Below, piece after piece: positions 1 to 8,080 of a stretch of DNA of 47,343 nucleotides. The stretch covers positions 1 to 47,343 of the forward strand of contig CACJTS010000009.1 in NCBI GenBank assembly GCA_902596355.1. Reading direction: 5' to 3'. A model generated the notes under the pieces. The model was not told the DNA's origin, searched no databases, and worked only from the letters and a program-made list of their open reading frames with translations. Position 1 is the first letter of the stretch. Each line of letters opens with the position of its first letter. Both the position numbers and the translations under genes were made by a program. This DNA is from an uncultured Pelagibacteraceae bacterium. GTDB lineage: Bacteria > Pseudomonadota > Alphaproteobacteria > Pelagibacterales > Pelagibacteraceae.

Positions 1-31
1 ATTAAATATATATCCATTAATAATTAAACAA

Positions 32-898
32 ATGACATCTGAAATTATAATTCAAGCTATAGTCACAGGATTAATGATGGGATTAATCTATGCATTAATT
101 GCAGCAGGCTTAAGTTTAATTTTTGGATTGATGGAAATCGTAAACTTTGCTCATGGAGAGCATTTAATGTTGTCAATGTTCTCATCATTTTGGCTTTGGT
201 CTTTGTTTGGTTTAGATCCATTATTTTCAATACCAATAACTATTCTTTTATTAGCATTTTGTGGGATCATTACTCATTATTTTTTAATTAGATATATTTT
301 AAAAGCAAAAATGCTTATCCAAATTTGTGCAACATTTGGACTGTCTATTTTTATTAGATCAATTGCTCAATTATTATGGACACCAGATTTTAGAAATGTT
401 GATAAGCCATTATTAGAAGGACGTATTGAAATTGGATCTGTGTTTATTGGGCAACCTCAACTTTATGCAAGTCTTGTTTGTTTACTTGCATTTTTTGGTT
501 TGTATTGGTTTGTTACTAAAACAGAAACTGGATTAGCTCTTCAAGCAACAGCACAAGATAGACATGCTGCAGAGATTTTAGGAATTCCATCAAATAAAAT
601 GTTTGCAATTGGTTGGGCGATTGGACTTGGTTGTGTAGGAGTAGCTGGTGGAATGATGGCAAACTATTTTTTTATTTTTACAGACGTTGGTATTAATTTT
701 GCATTATTTGCTTTTGTTGCTGTAGCATTAGGAGGTTTTGGAAGTATCATTGGATGCCTGTATGCTGGAATAATTATAGGATTAGTTGAGTCTCTTGGTG
801 GATTATTGATCGATCCATCATTTAAACTTTTATATGTATTTGCAATTTATCTTTTAGTTGTGATTTATAAACCTCAAGGTCTGTTTGGTAGGTATTGA
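32..898 (+). CDS. livH: Branched-chain/polar amino-acid ABC transporter permease LivH
   Basis: One of two inner-membrane permease subunits of a LivHMGF-type importer. The 288-residue protein is almost entirely hydrophobic with about eight membrane segments. It carries the family-typical N-terminal run ending in GLSLIFGLMEIVNFAHGE and the C-terminal end KPQGLFGRY. It is the first complete gene in the window and its stop overlaps the livM start (TGATG), so the two are translationally coupled. Only 31 bases lie upstream, so a promoter cannot be judged, and the periplasmic binding protein that sets the substrate is not in view. The family serves branched-chain amino acids, amides or urea; the adjacent 5-oxoproline genes hint at an amino-acid-like substrate, but that is inference. 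Confidence 0.92.
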   Translation: MTSEIIIQAIVTGLMMGLIYALIAAGLSLIFGLMEIVNFAHGEHLMLSMFSSFWLWSLFGLDPLFSIPITILLLAFCGIITHYFLIRYILKAKMLIQICATFGLSIFIRSIAQLLWTPDFRNVDKPLLEGRIEIGSVFIGQPQLYASLVCLLAFFGLYWFVTKTETGLALQATAQDRHAAEILGIPSNKMFAIGWAIGLGCVGVAGGMMANYFFIFTDVGINFALFAFVAVALGGFGSIIGCLYAGIIIGLVESLGGLLIDPSFKLLYVFAIYLLVVIYKPQGLFGRY

Positions 899-1911
899 TG
901 GATACTAAGCTAGCAATTGCAAAATCAGAACCAATTTGGAATACAAATATTAGAGTAATATCAATTATAGCTGGCTTAATTATACTTTTATTTGCACTTC
1001 CGTTGTTTGGGATGAATTCTTTTTATCTGCATTTATTTATTATGATTTTTATGCATGCAGTTATGGCTCAGTCTTGGAATGTTATAGCAGGTTTTTCAGG
1101 TCAAATTAGTTTAGGCCATGGAGCATTCTTTGGAATAGGTGCTTATGCAACTTCATTTTTTTATATGGAGTACGGAGTAACACCTTGGATCAGTATATTT
1201 TTTGGTATGTTCGTTTCAGCAATTTTTGCTGTCTTAATTGGTATACCAATGCTCAGACTGAGTGGTCATTACTTTGCAATTGCTACTTTATTAATTGGAA
1301 TAAGTTTCCAAGTAGTTTTTCAAAGATGGGATTTAGTAGGAGCTGCATCAGGATTATGGGTAACAATGACACCAGAGGACTCATGGTCTGCATTGCAGTT
1401 TCATACTAGTAAAGCTCCCTATTATTATGTTTTTTTAATATTCTTTTTAATCACATTCTTTTTAGTCTGGTTACTAAGTAGATCTAAATTAGGTTATAGG
1501 TTGAGAGCAATTAGGGATGATCCACAAGCAGCATTAAGCTTATGTATTAATGTTTCGAATTATAAAATTATAGCTTATGTAATTTCAGCAATAATTATGG
1601 CTCCTATGGGTAGTTTGTTTGCTCAATATATTTTAATTATTGACCCAGATAGAGTTTTTAATATTGAGATATCAATTATAGTTTTATTAATCACAGTACT
1701 AGGTGGAATTGGAAATGTTTGGGGTCCAATTATAGGCGCTGCAATACTTGTACCAATTTCAGAATATTCAAGAATTTATTTAGGAGGAACGGGAGGTGCT
1801 GTTGATTTAATATTTTACGGTTTGATATTAATGATTATTTGTATTTTTCGACCTAATGGTCTGATTTCGTTTATTCCTAAAAATATTTTAGAAAGAAAAA
1901 AACAACAATGA
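898..1911 (+). CDS. livM: Branched-chain/polar amino-acid ABC transporter permease LivM
   Basis: Second permease subunit, pairing with LivH. After a short charged N-terminus it has about nine to ten hydrophobic segments and the LivM hallmarks SWNVIAGFSGQISLGHGAFFGIG (split here: SWNVIAGFSGQ then ISLGHGAFFG) near residues 60-80 and the LGYRLRAIRDDP coupling loop near residue 200, which contacts the ATPases. I prefer the ATG at 898, which overlaps the livH stop, to the TTG one codon earlier. The gene overlaps livG by four bases (ATGA). Length of about 337 residues is usual for the family. Confidence 0.92.
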   Translation: MDTKLAIAKSEPIWNTNIRVISIIAGLIILLFALPLFGMNSFYLHLFIMIFMHAVMAQSWNVIAGFSGQISLGHGAFFGIGAYATSFFYMEYGVTPWISIFFGMFVSAIFAVLIGIPMLRLSGHYFAIATLLIGISFQVVFQRWDLVGAASGLWVTMTPEDSWSALQFHTSKAPYYYVFLIFFLITFFLVWLLSRSKLGYRLRAIRDDPQAALSLCINVSNYKIIAYVISAIIMAPMGSLFAQYILIIDPDRVFNIEISIIVLLITVLGGIGNVWGPIIGAAILVPISEYSRIYLGGTGGAVDLIFYGLILMIICIFRPNGLISFIPKNILERKKQQ

Positions 1912-2630
1912 AAATATTAACGGTTCAAAATTTAAGTAAATCTTTTGGCGGTATTCATGCAAATAGAGATATTTCTTTTGATGTAGAAGAGGGATCTATT
2001 TTAGGAGTAATTGGACCTAATGGTGCTGGCAAATCTACGTTATTTGATTTGATTACTGGTTTTACTAAAGCAGATACTGGAAAAGTTAAATTTTTTGACA
2101 AAGATATTTTTGGAATTAGTCCTGATAAAATTAGCAACCTTGGAGTAGGAAGAACTTTTCAAAAACTAAAACCATTTGCAGATCAAACTCTACTTGAAAA
2201 TGTGATGATAGGTGCATTTGTTAAAGAAAAAGATATTAAAAGAGCAAGAGATAGAGCCTTAGAAATTATTGACTTTGTTGATTTGATTGAGAAAAGGCAT
2301 CATTTTGCAAAAGAGTTATCCACTGGACAGAGAAAAAGATTAGAGATGGCAAGAGCTATGGCTATTGATCCCAAACTTCTTTTGATGGATGAGGTAACAG
2401 GAGGTGTTGATCAAAAAACTATTCCTGGACTTGTTGAGCTTGTTAAAAAATTAAAAAAGACAGGAGTAACAATTATTACAATTGAACATAATATTAATAT
2501 TATTATGGAAATTTCTGACAATGTGCTTGCTTTAGATCAAGGAAAACGAATTGCATTTGGAGAGCCAAAAGAAATTCAAAACAATAAACAAGTTATAGAT
2601 GCTTATTTAGGAACATTTGATGCTGCTTGA
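1908..2630 (+). CDS. livG: LivG-type ABC transporter ATP-binding protein
   Basis: Cytoplasmic ATPase energising the LivHM permease. Walker A GPNGAGKST lies at residues 36-44, the signature LSTGQ at 137-141, and Walker B LLLMDE at 157-162 with Glu162 as the expected catalytic base; the H-loop His follows in TIEHN near residue 194. The region after Walker B reads DEVTGGVD rather than the common DEPxAGL, a mild departure that keeps the catalytic residues. Its start overlaps the livM stop and its end overlaps livF, consistent with one polycistronic transporter message. Confidence 0.92.
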   Translation: MKILTVQNLSKSFGGIHANRDISFDVEEGSILGVIGPNGAGKSTLFDLITGFTKADTGKVKFFDKDIFGISPDKISNLGVGRTFQKLKPFADQTLLENVMIGAFVKEKDIKRARDRALEIIDFVDLIEKRHHFAKELSTGQRKRLEMARAMAIDPKLLLMDEVTGGVDQKTIPGLVELVKKLKKTGVTIITIEHNINIIMEISDNVLALDQGKRIAFGEPKEIQNNKQVIDAYLGTFDAA

Positions 2631-3327
2631 TGTAAAAAATATTGATGTTTTGTATGATGATTTTCAGGTTATCTGGGATGTTTCAATTAATGTAAATAAA
2701 GCTGAAATGGTTGCACTTCTAGGACCAAACGGATCTGGTAAAAGTACTGTTTTAAATACTATAAGTAATTTAGTTGAACATAAAAAAGGTTCTATTTCTT
2801 TTGATAATACATTAATTTCAAATATTCCAACTTATAGAAGAACTGAATTAGGAATTTCACATGTGCTTGAAAGAAGAAGAGTATTTCCTCATCTTACTGT
2901 TAAACAAAATCTTTTATTGGGTGCTTGGCATCCAAAGGCAAAAGAAGAGTTATCAAATTCTTTAAACAAGGTTTATAAAATTTTTCCAAAGTTAGAAACT
3001 AGATCAGATCAGTTAGCAAAAACAATGTCTGGTGGTGAGCAACAAATGTTAGCTATAGCGAGAGGTATGATGGGTTTACCTAAACTTTTAATGGTTGATG
3101 AGCCTTTTTTAGGTTTGTCACCTATGGTTATGAAAGACTTAATTAAGATTTTTAAAAATATTGTTGAAGAAGGAATTTCAATTTTGTTTGTAGAGCAAAA
3201 TGTAAGATTAGCTCTTAGTATGGCTGACAGAGGTTATGTATTAGAAAGTGGTAGATTGGTTATCGATGGAAAATCGGAAGACCTAATAGATAATGAAAAA
3301 GTCACTAAAGTTTTTTTAGGCAATTAA
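2620..3327 (+). CDS. livF: LivF-type ABC transporter ATP-binding protein
   Basis: Second ATPase of the importer. Walker A GPNGSGKST is near residues 35-43, the signature MSGGEQQ near residue 140, Walker B LLMVDEP near 160, and the LivF-typical ending GRLVIDGKSEDL with VFLGN at the C-terminus. I chose the ATG at 2620; a TTG one codon upstream would give one extra Met. The gene overlaps livG by 11 bases and ends one base before the convergent DUF1445 gene, so no room is left for a separate terminator. Confidence 0.92.
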   Translation: MLLDVKNIDVLYDDFQVIWDVSINVNKAEMVALLGPNGSGKSTVLNTISNLVEHKKGSISFDNTLISNIPTYRRTELGISHVLERRRVFPHLTVKQNLLLGAWHPKAKEELSNSLNKVYKIFPKLETRSDQLAKTMSGGEQQMLAIARGMMGLPKLLMVDEPFLGLSPMVMKDLIKIFKNIVEEGISILFVEQNVRLALSMADRGYVLESGRLVIDGKSEDLIDNEKVTKVFLGN

Positions 3328-4113
3328 CTAAAACGCAGCTAAATCATTATTTAACTTATCAGTGATAAGCATTTTTCCAGGACTATGTGTAATGCAAAAT
3401 TCAGGTTTAGAATTTTCTAAAACTGACTGTGGAGTTACACCACAAGCCCAAAATACAGGAATTTCATCATTCTTTATAGCTCTTGGAGGATCACCATATT
3501 CTGGTTTCATAATATCTTTAATTCCAATTTCATCAGGATTACCTAAATGGATAGGTGCACCATGGACAGCTGGAAATCTTGAACTTATCTGAATTGATCT
3601 AATTGTATTTTTTGCATTCAACGGTCTCATTGAGACAACAAGTTTTCCAGAAAATTGCCCTGCAGGTTCACAATCTATCGAAGTTCTATACATTGGTACA
3701 ATTGTATTGTTTTCTATATGTTGGATTGGTATTCCAGCTTCAATTAAAGGTAATTCGAAAGACATTGAACAACCTAGAACAAAAGTTGTTAAGTCTTGAT
3801 TCCAATATTTTTTTATATCATAGGGTTCGTCAACTAATTTACCTTTTTCCCAAACTCTATATTGAGGAACATCAGTTCTAATATCTATATCACCCAAATC
3901 TTTTAATGAAGGGTCTCCTTTAGTTCCAAACCCAATTAATGGACAAGGTTTAGGATTTTTTTGGCAGAAAGATGCAAAATCCATTGCATACTTACTTGGT
4001 AAAATACAAAGGTTACCTTGGACGTATTTATTCGCTGACCCAGCGGTCTGTTCAGTATATTTGTTTTCTCTTATTACTTTACGAGCTTCAACTGGGTCTT
4101 GAATATCAAGCAT
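3328..4113 (-). CDS. DUF1445 (YcsI-like) protein, putative D-glutamate cyclase/hydro-lyase
   Basis: A 261-residue soluble protein of the DUF1445 family, recognisable by the N-terminal half ([26 protein letters not shown]), the central [16 protein letters not shown] and the [17 protein letters not shown] and FWACGVTPQ motifs, ending with [18 protein letters not shown]. In Bacillus the homologue ycsI sits in the kip operon with ycsF, kipI and kipA, and the same partners are found here just upstream. A domain of this family occurs in the mitochondrial D-glutamate cyclase, which forms 5-oxo-D-proline, so a link to 5-oxoproline metabolism is likely; the exact reaction is inference. Last gene of the minus-strand pxpA operon. 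Confidence 0.82.
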   Translation of the reverse strand: MLDIQDPVEARKVIRENKYTEQTAGSANKYVQGNLCILPSKYAMDFASFCQKNPKPCPLIGFGTKGDPSLKDLGDIDIRTDVPQYRVWEKGKLVDEPYDIKKYWNQDLTTFVLGCSMSFELPLIEAGIPIQHIENNTIVPMYRTSIDCEPAGQFSGKLVVSMRPLNAKNTIRSIQISSRFPAVHGAPIHLGNPDEIGIKDIMKPEYGDPPRAIKNDEIPVFWACGVTPQSVLENSKPEFCITHSPGKMLITDKLNNDLAAF

Positions 4114-4118
4114 ATAAA

Positions 4119-4604
4119 TTAATATTTAGATTTTTTTGTACCCTCAATAATTTCTTTTAATTCATTATACTCTTCACAATTACAGTTTTCTAATATTTTT
4201 AACCTTTCTTTTGCCAAGTTTAATCTATTAGTTGCAACATATAATTCACCCAAATATTCATTTATACCTATATGGTTAGGTTCAATTTCTAAACCTTGTA
4301 GATAATATTTTTCACCATTTTCATAATCACCAAGTTTTCGAGTAGTGAACCCTAAATAATTTAAAGTATCAGCTTTGTTTGGTTTTTCTAAGTTTGATTT
4401 TAAAAGTAGTTTTTGAGCTTTAGCATATCTTTTTTTTGCTTTCTCAAGTTTTCCCTTTGCTTCATACTTTTTTGCAAACTTTATTGATTGTACTGCCTTA
4501 TCATAATTAGATTTTACTTTTGTAGAAGTAGAGTCTGATCCTGCAGAAAAAGAGTTTGTTGTAAATACCGTCAAAATCAAAAATACAAATATTTTTTTAA
4601 TCAT
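4119..4604 (-). CDS. Secreted/periplasmic TPR-repeat protein
   Basis: A 161-residue protein with a clear Sec signal peptide ([14 protein letters not shown], cleavage after about residue 21 near SFSA) followed by a Lys/Ala-rich helical stretch and tandem TPR units ([20 protein letters not shown], then [20 protein letters not shown]). It likely acts as a periplasmic scaffold, with no enzymatic motif visible. Its start overlaps the end of pxpA by eight bases, and a five-base gap separates it from the DUF1445 gene, so it is co-transcribed with them. Why a TPR protein sits among 5-oxoproline genes is unclear. Confidence 0.75.
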   Translation of the reverse strand: MIKKIFVFLILTVFTTNSFSAGSDSTSTKVKSNYDKAVQSIKFAKKYEAKGKLEKAKKRYAKAQKLLLKSNLEKPNKADTLNYLGFTTRKLGDYENGEKYYLQGLEIEPNHIGINEYLGELYVATNRLNLAKERLKILENCNCEEYNELKEIIEGTKKSKY

Positions 4605-5376
4605 TTATAAATTTCTCCATTTTATTTAAAGGTTTTAATTGTAGTCCATTCTCTATCAGGTTTTCTCTAATTGATTTTGCCGTAGATAACGAACTTTCAT
4701 TATCTCCATGTATGCATACCGAGTCTATTTCACAAGGGATCTGCTTTCCGCTGTGACAATTAAGTGACTGATTTTTAACCATATTTAATACGTGTTTTTT
4801 TGCCTCTTCAGGATCTGTTATAAGAGCGTGAGGTTTTTTTCTAGAAACTAAATTACCATCATCTTCATAATTCCTATCAGCAAAAATTTCGCAAGCTATA
4901 CGCATGTTCAGCTTTTTTGCTGCTTCTTCCATTTTAGATCCAGTAGGAACTAAATAAATTAAATCTTTATTAATTTCATTTATAGCTTTTGCTAAAGTAT
5001 TAGCTAAATCTATATCCTCACAAGCCATATTGTTTAATGCGCCGTGTGGTTTTATATGAGTAACATTTTCTCCATGATCTTGAGCAATTTTTTGCAGTAT
5101 TTCGTATTGATCAATAATTAATTGTCTTACTTCGGTAGGAGGAAGACTCATTCTTTGTCTTCCAAAATTTTCAGGATCATTAAATGAAGGGTGTGCTCCA
5201 ATACTAACACCATTTTTTTTTGAAATTTTTACTACTTGACTCATGGATTCATCATCACCAGCATGATAACCACATGCGACATTTGCAGAATTAACTATTT
5301 CTAGTAAATCTGGATCATACTTATTTGAATGATGTTTTGATTTTTCACCTAAATCGCAATTTATATTAATTTCCAT
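4597..5376 (-). CDS. pxpA: 5-oxoprolinase subunit A (LamB/YcsF family)
   Basis: Component of the prokaryotic ATP-dependent 5-oxoprolinase PxpABC, which opens 5-oxoproline to glutamate. The protein begins INCDLGE and has the family motifs NVACGYHAGD, GAHPSFNDPENFGR, THIKPHGALNN, EIFADRNY and a near C-terminal VCIHGDN. I place the start at the ATG at 5376, because the family usually begins two or three residues before INCDLGE; an ATG at 5400 would add eight residues without family support and would leave only three bases to the divergent pxpB. It is split from pxpB and pxpC, which run the other way. Confidence 0.92.
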   Translation of the reverse strand: MEININCDLGEKSKHHSNKYDPDLLEIVNSANVACGYHAGDDESMSQVVKISKKNGVSIGAHPSFNDPENFGRQRMSLPPTEVRQLIIDQYEILQKIAQDHGENVTHIKPHGALNNMACEDIDLANTLAKAINEINKDLIYLVPTGSKMEEAAKKLNMRIACEIFADRNYEDDGNLVSRKKPHALITDPEEAKKHVLNMVKNQSLNCHSGKQIPCEIDSVCIHGDNESSLSTAKSIRENLIENGLQLKPLNKMEKFIND

Positions 5377-5403
5377 AGTGTCTAATGTTAAGTATAACAT
5401 GTC
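5377..5403. promoter_or_regulatory. Possible bidirectional promoter between pxpA and pxpB
   Basis: Only 27 bases separate the divergent pxpA (ATG at 5376) and pxpB (ATG at 5404). An AGTATAACAT stretch at 5391-5400 reads TATACT on the minus strand, a good -10 hexamer for pxpA, and TATAAC on the plus strand close to the pxpB start, which would leave pxpB with almost no leader. No convincing -35 was found at standard spacing in either direction. I see the -10-like bases directly; promoter function is inference. Confidence 0.3.
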
Positions 5404-6078
5404 ATGATAAAAAATATATCAAATCTTGGTGACGCAGCTTTGTACTGTGATTTTGGTAATGAAGTTAATAAATCAATTAATTCACAAGTAATAAAATATT
5501 TTAAAACCATTAAAGAAAAAAAATTTAAAGGGATAAATAATTTAACACCTTCATATAATAAATTAATTATTTCTTATGATCTAAAAAAAACGAATTTTAA
5601 AGAAGTTAAAAATTATGTTGAAAATATTGATGCTAAGGAATCACAAGATATAGTTTCTAAAAAATTAGAAATACCTGTTTGTTGTCATGAAAATTTCTCG
5701 TTAGATATTAAAAGATTGGAAGAAATTTTAAAATTGAGTAGAGAAAAAATTTTAGAGAATTTTTTAAACAAGGAATATTTCTGTTACATGACAGGTTTTA
5801 TTGCTGGCATGCCTTTTCTTGGTGACTTAGATGAGAATATGCGAGCGCAACGTTTAGAAACTCCAAGAGTAAAAGTTCCTAAGGGCTCTGTTGCTTTAAC
5901 CGAGCAATTTGCAAATATTTATACATTTGAAAGTCCAGGTGGATGGAATATTTTAGGAAACACACCTTTGGATGTATTTGATAGTTCAAAAGAAGATAAA
6001 CCAAATCTAATTAACCCAGGAGATACAGTAATTTTCAAAGAAATTACTTTAGATCAGTATAAAAATTTTAATGAGTAA
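5404..6078 (+). CDS. pxpB: 5-oxoprolinase subunit B (KipI/allophanate hydrolase subunit 1-like)
   Basis: A 224-residue protein of the carboxyltransferase C/D family. It opens with NLGDAALYCDFGNEVN and carries the family motifs YKLIISYDL-like strand, IPVCCHENFSLD, the GFIAGMPFLGDL loop with RLETPRVKVPKGSVAL and the SPGGWNILGNTPL segment that contains the expected catalytic or ATP-binding loop. With PxpC it forms the subunit pair that phosphorylates and hydrolyses 5-oxoproline. It overlaps pxpC by eight bases. There is no Shine-Dalgarno sequence before the ATG. The N-terminal half is unusually Lys-rich, as expected in AT-rich genomes. Confidence 0.9.
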   Translation: MIKNISNLGDAALYCDFGNEVNKSINSQVIKYFKTIKEKKFKGINNLTPSYNKLIISYDLKKTNFKEVKNYVENIDAKESQDIVSKKLEIPVCCHENFSLDIKRLEEILKLSREKILENFLNKEYFCYMTGFIAGMPFLGDLDENMRAQRLETPRVKVPKGSVALTEQFANIYTFESPGGWNILGNTPLDVFDSSKEDKPNLINPGDTVIFKEITLDQYKNFNE

Positions 6079-7015
6079 TAATTATTTAGATATAATCAGA
6101 CCTGGAATTAATACTACATTTCAAGACAAAGGCAGGGATCATCTATATCATATTGGCATCCCATTTAGTGGCGCTATGGACAATAGGAATTACCTTATAG
6201 CTAATAAACTTGTTAATAATAAATTAGACTCATCAGTTATAGAGTTTGCATTTCAAGGTCCTCATTTAAAGTATTCAGGAGAAAGAATTAATTTTGCTGT
6301 TACCGGAGATGTAATTTTTTCAATTAAAAAAAAAGATACTGAAATTAAGGGTAATTGCTATCAAAGCTATCAAATTGAAAATGGTGATGAGATAAATATC
6401 GTTTCTACAAATAAATCAGTTTATGGATATTTAGCATTAGGTGGAGAACTAGATTTAAAATTTCAATGGAACAGTTGCTCAATAAATACAAAAGCAAATA
6501 TTGGATCCAATGATGGAAAAAAATTAGATGTAGGACAGAGAATTAATCTAAAAAAAATAAATTCAAATAAAGATATAAAAAAAATTAATTATATAAATAT
6601 CAAAATAGAAAATATCAGGGTAATGAAGGGTACAAATTTTGATTATTTTTCAGAGCAAGGAAAACAAATATTTTTTGAGAAAGAATTTATTGTGTCAAAA
6701 CTTTCAGACAGAATGGGTATGAGACTTGAGGGTCCTAAAATAGAGAATATCGTTAATACTAATATTAAATCAGAGGGATTAATCAAAGGTGTTATTCAGG
6801 TACCTGCAGATGGGAATCCAATTATAATGCTTTCAGATCATGGAACTGTTGGCGGCTATCCAAAAATTGGTGCTGTTGCAAGTGTTGATTATGATCGATT
6901 AGTACAAATGGCACCAGGATCAAAAATAAAATTTAAAGAGATTAATTTATCTGACGCAGAGACTTTGTTTAAGCTATATGAAATGGAAACTCAAAATTTA
7001 CTTTCACAAATTTAA
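6071..7015 (+). CDS. pxpC: 5-oxoprolinase subunit C (KipA/biotin-dependent carboxyltransferase-like)
   Basis: A 314-residue protein of the carboxyltransferase A/B family, partner of PxpB. Family motifs are visible in order: IRPGINTTFQDKGRDH, GIPFSGAMDNRNY, EFAFQGPHLKY, GYLALGGELD, SKLSDRMGMRLEGP, IKGVIQVPADGNPIIMLSDHGTVGGYP (shown here in parts: VIQVPADGNP then LSDHGTVGGYP). The latter His/Gly-rich loop is the most conserved part of KipA proteins. Its start overlaps pxpB and its stop overlaps the following DMT gene (TAATG), so all three are one operon. Confidence 0.9.
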   Translation: MSNNYLDIIRPGINTTFQDKGRDHLYHIGIPFSGAMDNRNYLIANKLVNNKLDSSVIEFAFQGPHLKYSGERINFAVTGDVIFSIKKKDTEIKGNCYQSYQIENGDEINIVSTNKSVYGYLALGGELDLKFQWNSCSINTKANIGSNDGKKLDVGQRINLKKINSNKDIKKINYINIKIENIRVMKGTNFDYFSEQGKQIFFEKEFIVSKLSDRMGMRLEGPKIENIVNTNIKSEGLIKGVIQVPADGNPIIMLSDHGTVGGYPKIGAVASVDYDRLVQMAPGSKIKFKEINLSDAETLFKLYEMETQNLLSQI

Positions 7016-7887
7016 TGAATTTTTTGACAAAAATACCAGGGCCTTTTTTAGTTTTTTTGGGAGCATGTGCACTAAGTTTTGGAGGTTTAATTGTTAAGTC
7101 TTTCGACGGATCTACACTTTGGCAAATATTATTTTGGAGATCACTATTCTTTATTGGAGTAATTACAATTTTTTTAATATTTAATTACAAAGGAAAAGTT
7201 TTCAGGGCTCTTTATCAATCTGGAATTCCAGGTTTAATTGGAGGAATAATATTATCTATTGGTTTTGCTAGCTACGTATTTGCTATGTACGAAACAACAG
7301 TAGCCAATGCAAACTTTATAATTCAAACTCAAGCTTTGTTTTTAGCAATTTTTGGTTATGTATTCTTAAAAGAAAAAATTTCAAAAATTACATTAACTTG
7401 CATTATTACAGCAGTAGTTGGTATCATTTTAATGTTAGGAACTTCACTAACACCAGGTCAAATGATAGGAAACCTAGTTGCATTCATTATGCCAATATCA
7501 TTTGCGATCTTAATTTTAATTGTTAGAAAATATCCTAAAGTTGACATGATACCTTTACAACTCGTTGCTGGAATTTTCGCAACATTAATAGGTTTGTTTA
7601 TGTCACCAAGTATTATTGTTTCAACAAACGATATTTTTTTAGGTTTTATAGCAGGATTTTTTCAAGTTGGACTTGGTTTTATACTTATAACAATTGGAGC
7701 AAGATCAACTCCCTCAGCATTTGTTGGAATAATTATGTTAACCGAAGCTGTCCTAGGACCTTTGTGGGCATGGATGTTTGCAAACGAAAACCCGCCACTT
7801 ACAGTACTTTTTGGTGGCGCGGTAGTTATAACAGCGGTAGTTATACAGTTTTTGTCTCCATTACTTGTCAAAAAGGTAGCTAAATAA
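7015..7887 (+). CDS. DMT-superfamily (EamA) transporter
   Basis: A 290-residue inner-membrane protein with about ten hydrophobic segments arranged as two EamA repeats. The usual repeat ends can be seen, for example TQALFLAIFGYVFLKEKIS at the end of the first repeat and MLTEAVLGPLWAWMFANENPP at the end of the second. Members export or import amino acids, metabolites and other small solutes. Its start overlaps the pxpC stop, so it belongs to the 5-oxoproline operon and may move a related compound, which is inference. It ends shortly before the gcv promoter. Confidence 0.85.
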   Translation: MNFLTKIPGPFLVFLGACALSFGGLIVKSFDGSTLWQILFWRSLFFIGVITIFLIFNYKGKVFRALYQSGIPGLIGGIILSIGFASYVFAMYETTVANANFIIQTQALFLAIFGYVFLKEKISKITLTCIITAVVGIILMLGTSLTPGQMIGNLVAFIMPISFAILILIVRKYPKVDMIPLQLVAGIFATLIGLFMSPSIIVSTNDIFLGFIAGFFQVGLGFILITIGARSTPSAFVGIIMLTEAVLGPLWAWMFANENPPLTVLFGGAVVITAVVIQFLSPLLVKKVAK

Positions 7888-7889
7888 AT

Positions 7890-7919
7890 TTCACATAAAC
7901 ATTTTAAATGTGATATAAA
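7890..7919 (+). promoter_or_regulatory. Probable sigma-70 promoter of the gcv riboswitch transcript
   Basis: A -35-like TTCACA at 7890-7895 is followed after 18 bases by a -10-like TATAAA at 7914-7919. Transcription from here would begin around 7926, exactly where the first riboswitch stem starts, which is good positional support. The spacer also holds a short inverted repeat (TCACAT at 7891-7896 and ATGTGA at 7908-7913) that could be an operator or a weak end signal for the upstream operon. The hexamers are seen; promoter activity is inferred. Confidence 0.6.
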
Positions 7920-7925
7920 TTTACA

Positions 7926-8080
7926 TACGGGAGAGACTACTTTTGTAGCGCCGAAGGAGCAACCACCCCGGAAACTCTCAGGCAAAAGGACCGTACATAT
8001 TAACTCTGGAAAGAGAATTATTCTCGCCGAAGGAGCAAATCTCTCAGGCACCAAGACAGAGGGGGCACAGAAGAGTTAAT
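7926..8080 (+). promoter_or_regulatory. Tandem glycine riboswitch upstream of gcvT
   Basis: Two glycine aptamers in series lead gcvT. The first runs from about 7926 to 7995, closed by TACGG (7926-7930) with CCGTA (7991-7995), and holds the conserved GCCGAAGGAGCAA (around 7950-7962) and CTCTCAGGCA (7975-7984). The second repeats the same core (GCCGAAGGAGCAA at 8026-8038, CTCTCAGGCA at 8041-8050). It is closed by a nine-base-pair P1 stem, ATTAACTCT (7999-8007) with AGAGTTAAT (8072-8080). A linker of only about three bases joins them. Glycine riboswitches normally control glycine cleavage genes, which fits the downstream gcvTHP. The P1 3' strand ends directly at the gcvT ATG and covers the only close Shine-Dalgarno-like bases, so control is probably at translation initiation. 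Confidence 0.95.

Noticed and set aside
7891-7913. TCACAT/ATGTGA inverted repeat as a terminator of the pxp operon
   Set aside because: Only six base pairs and no following T-run; it lies in the spacer of the likely gcv promoter, so an operator or chance is more probable.
7662-8054. Antisense protein gene across the gcv leader
   Set aside because: The frame lies opposite a DMT gene and the riboswitch aptamers, whose structure explains the sequence; its translation resembles no protein family.
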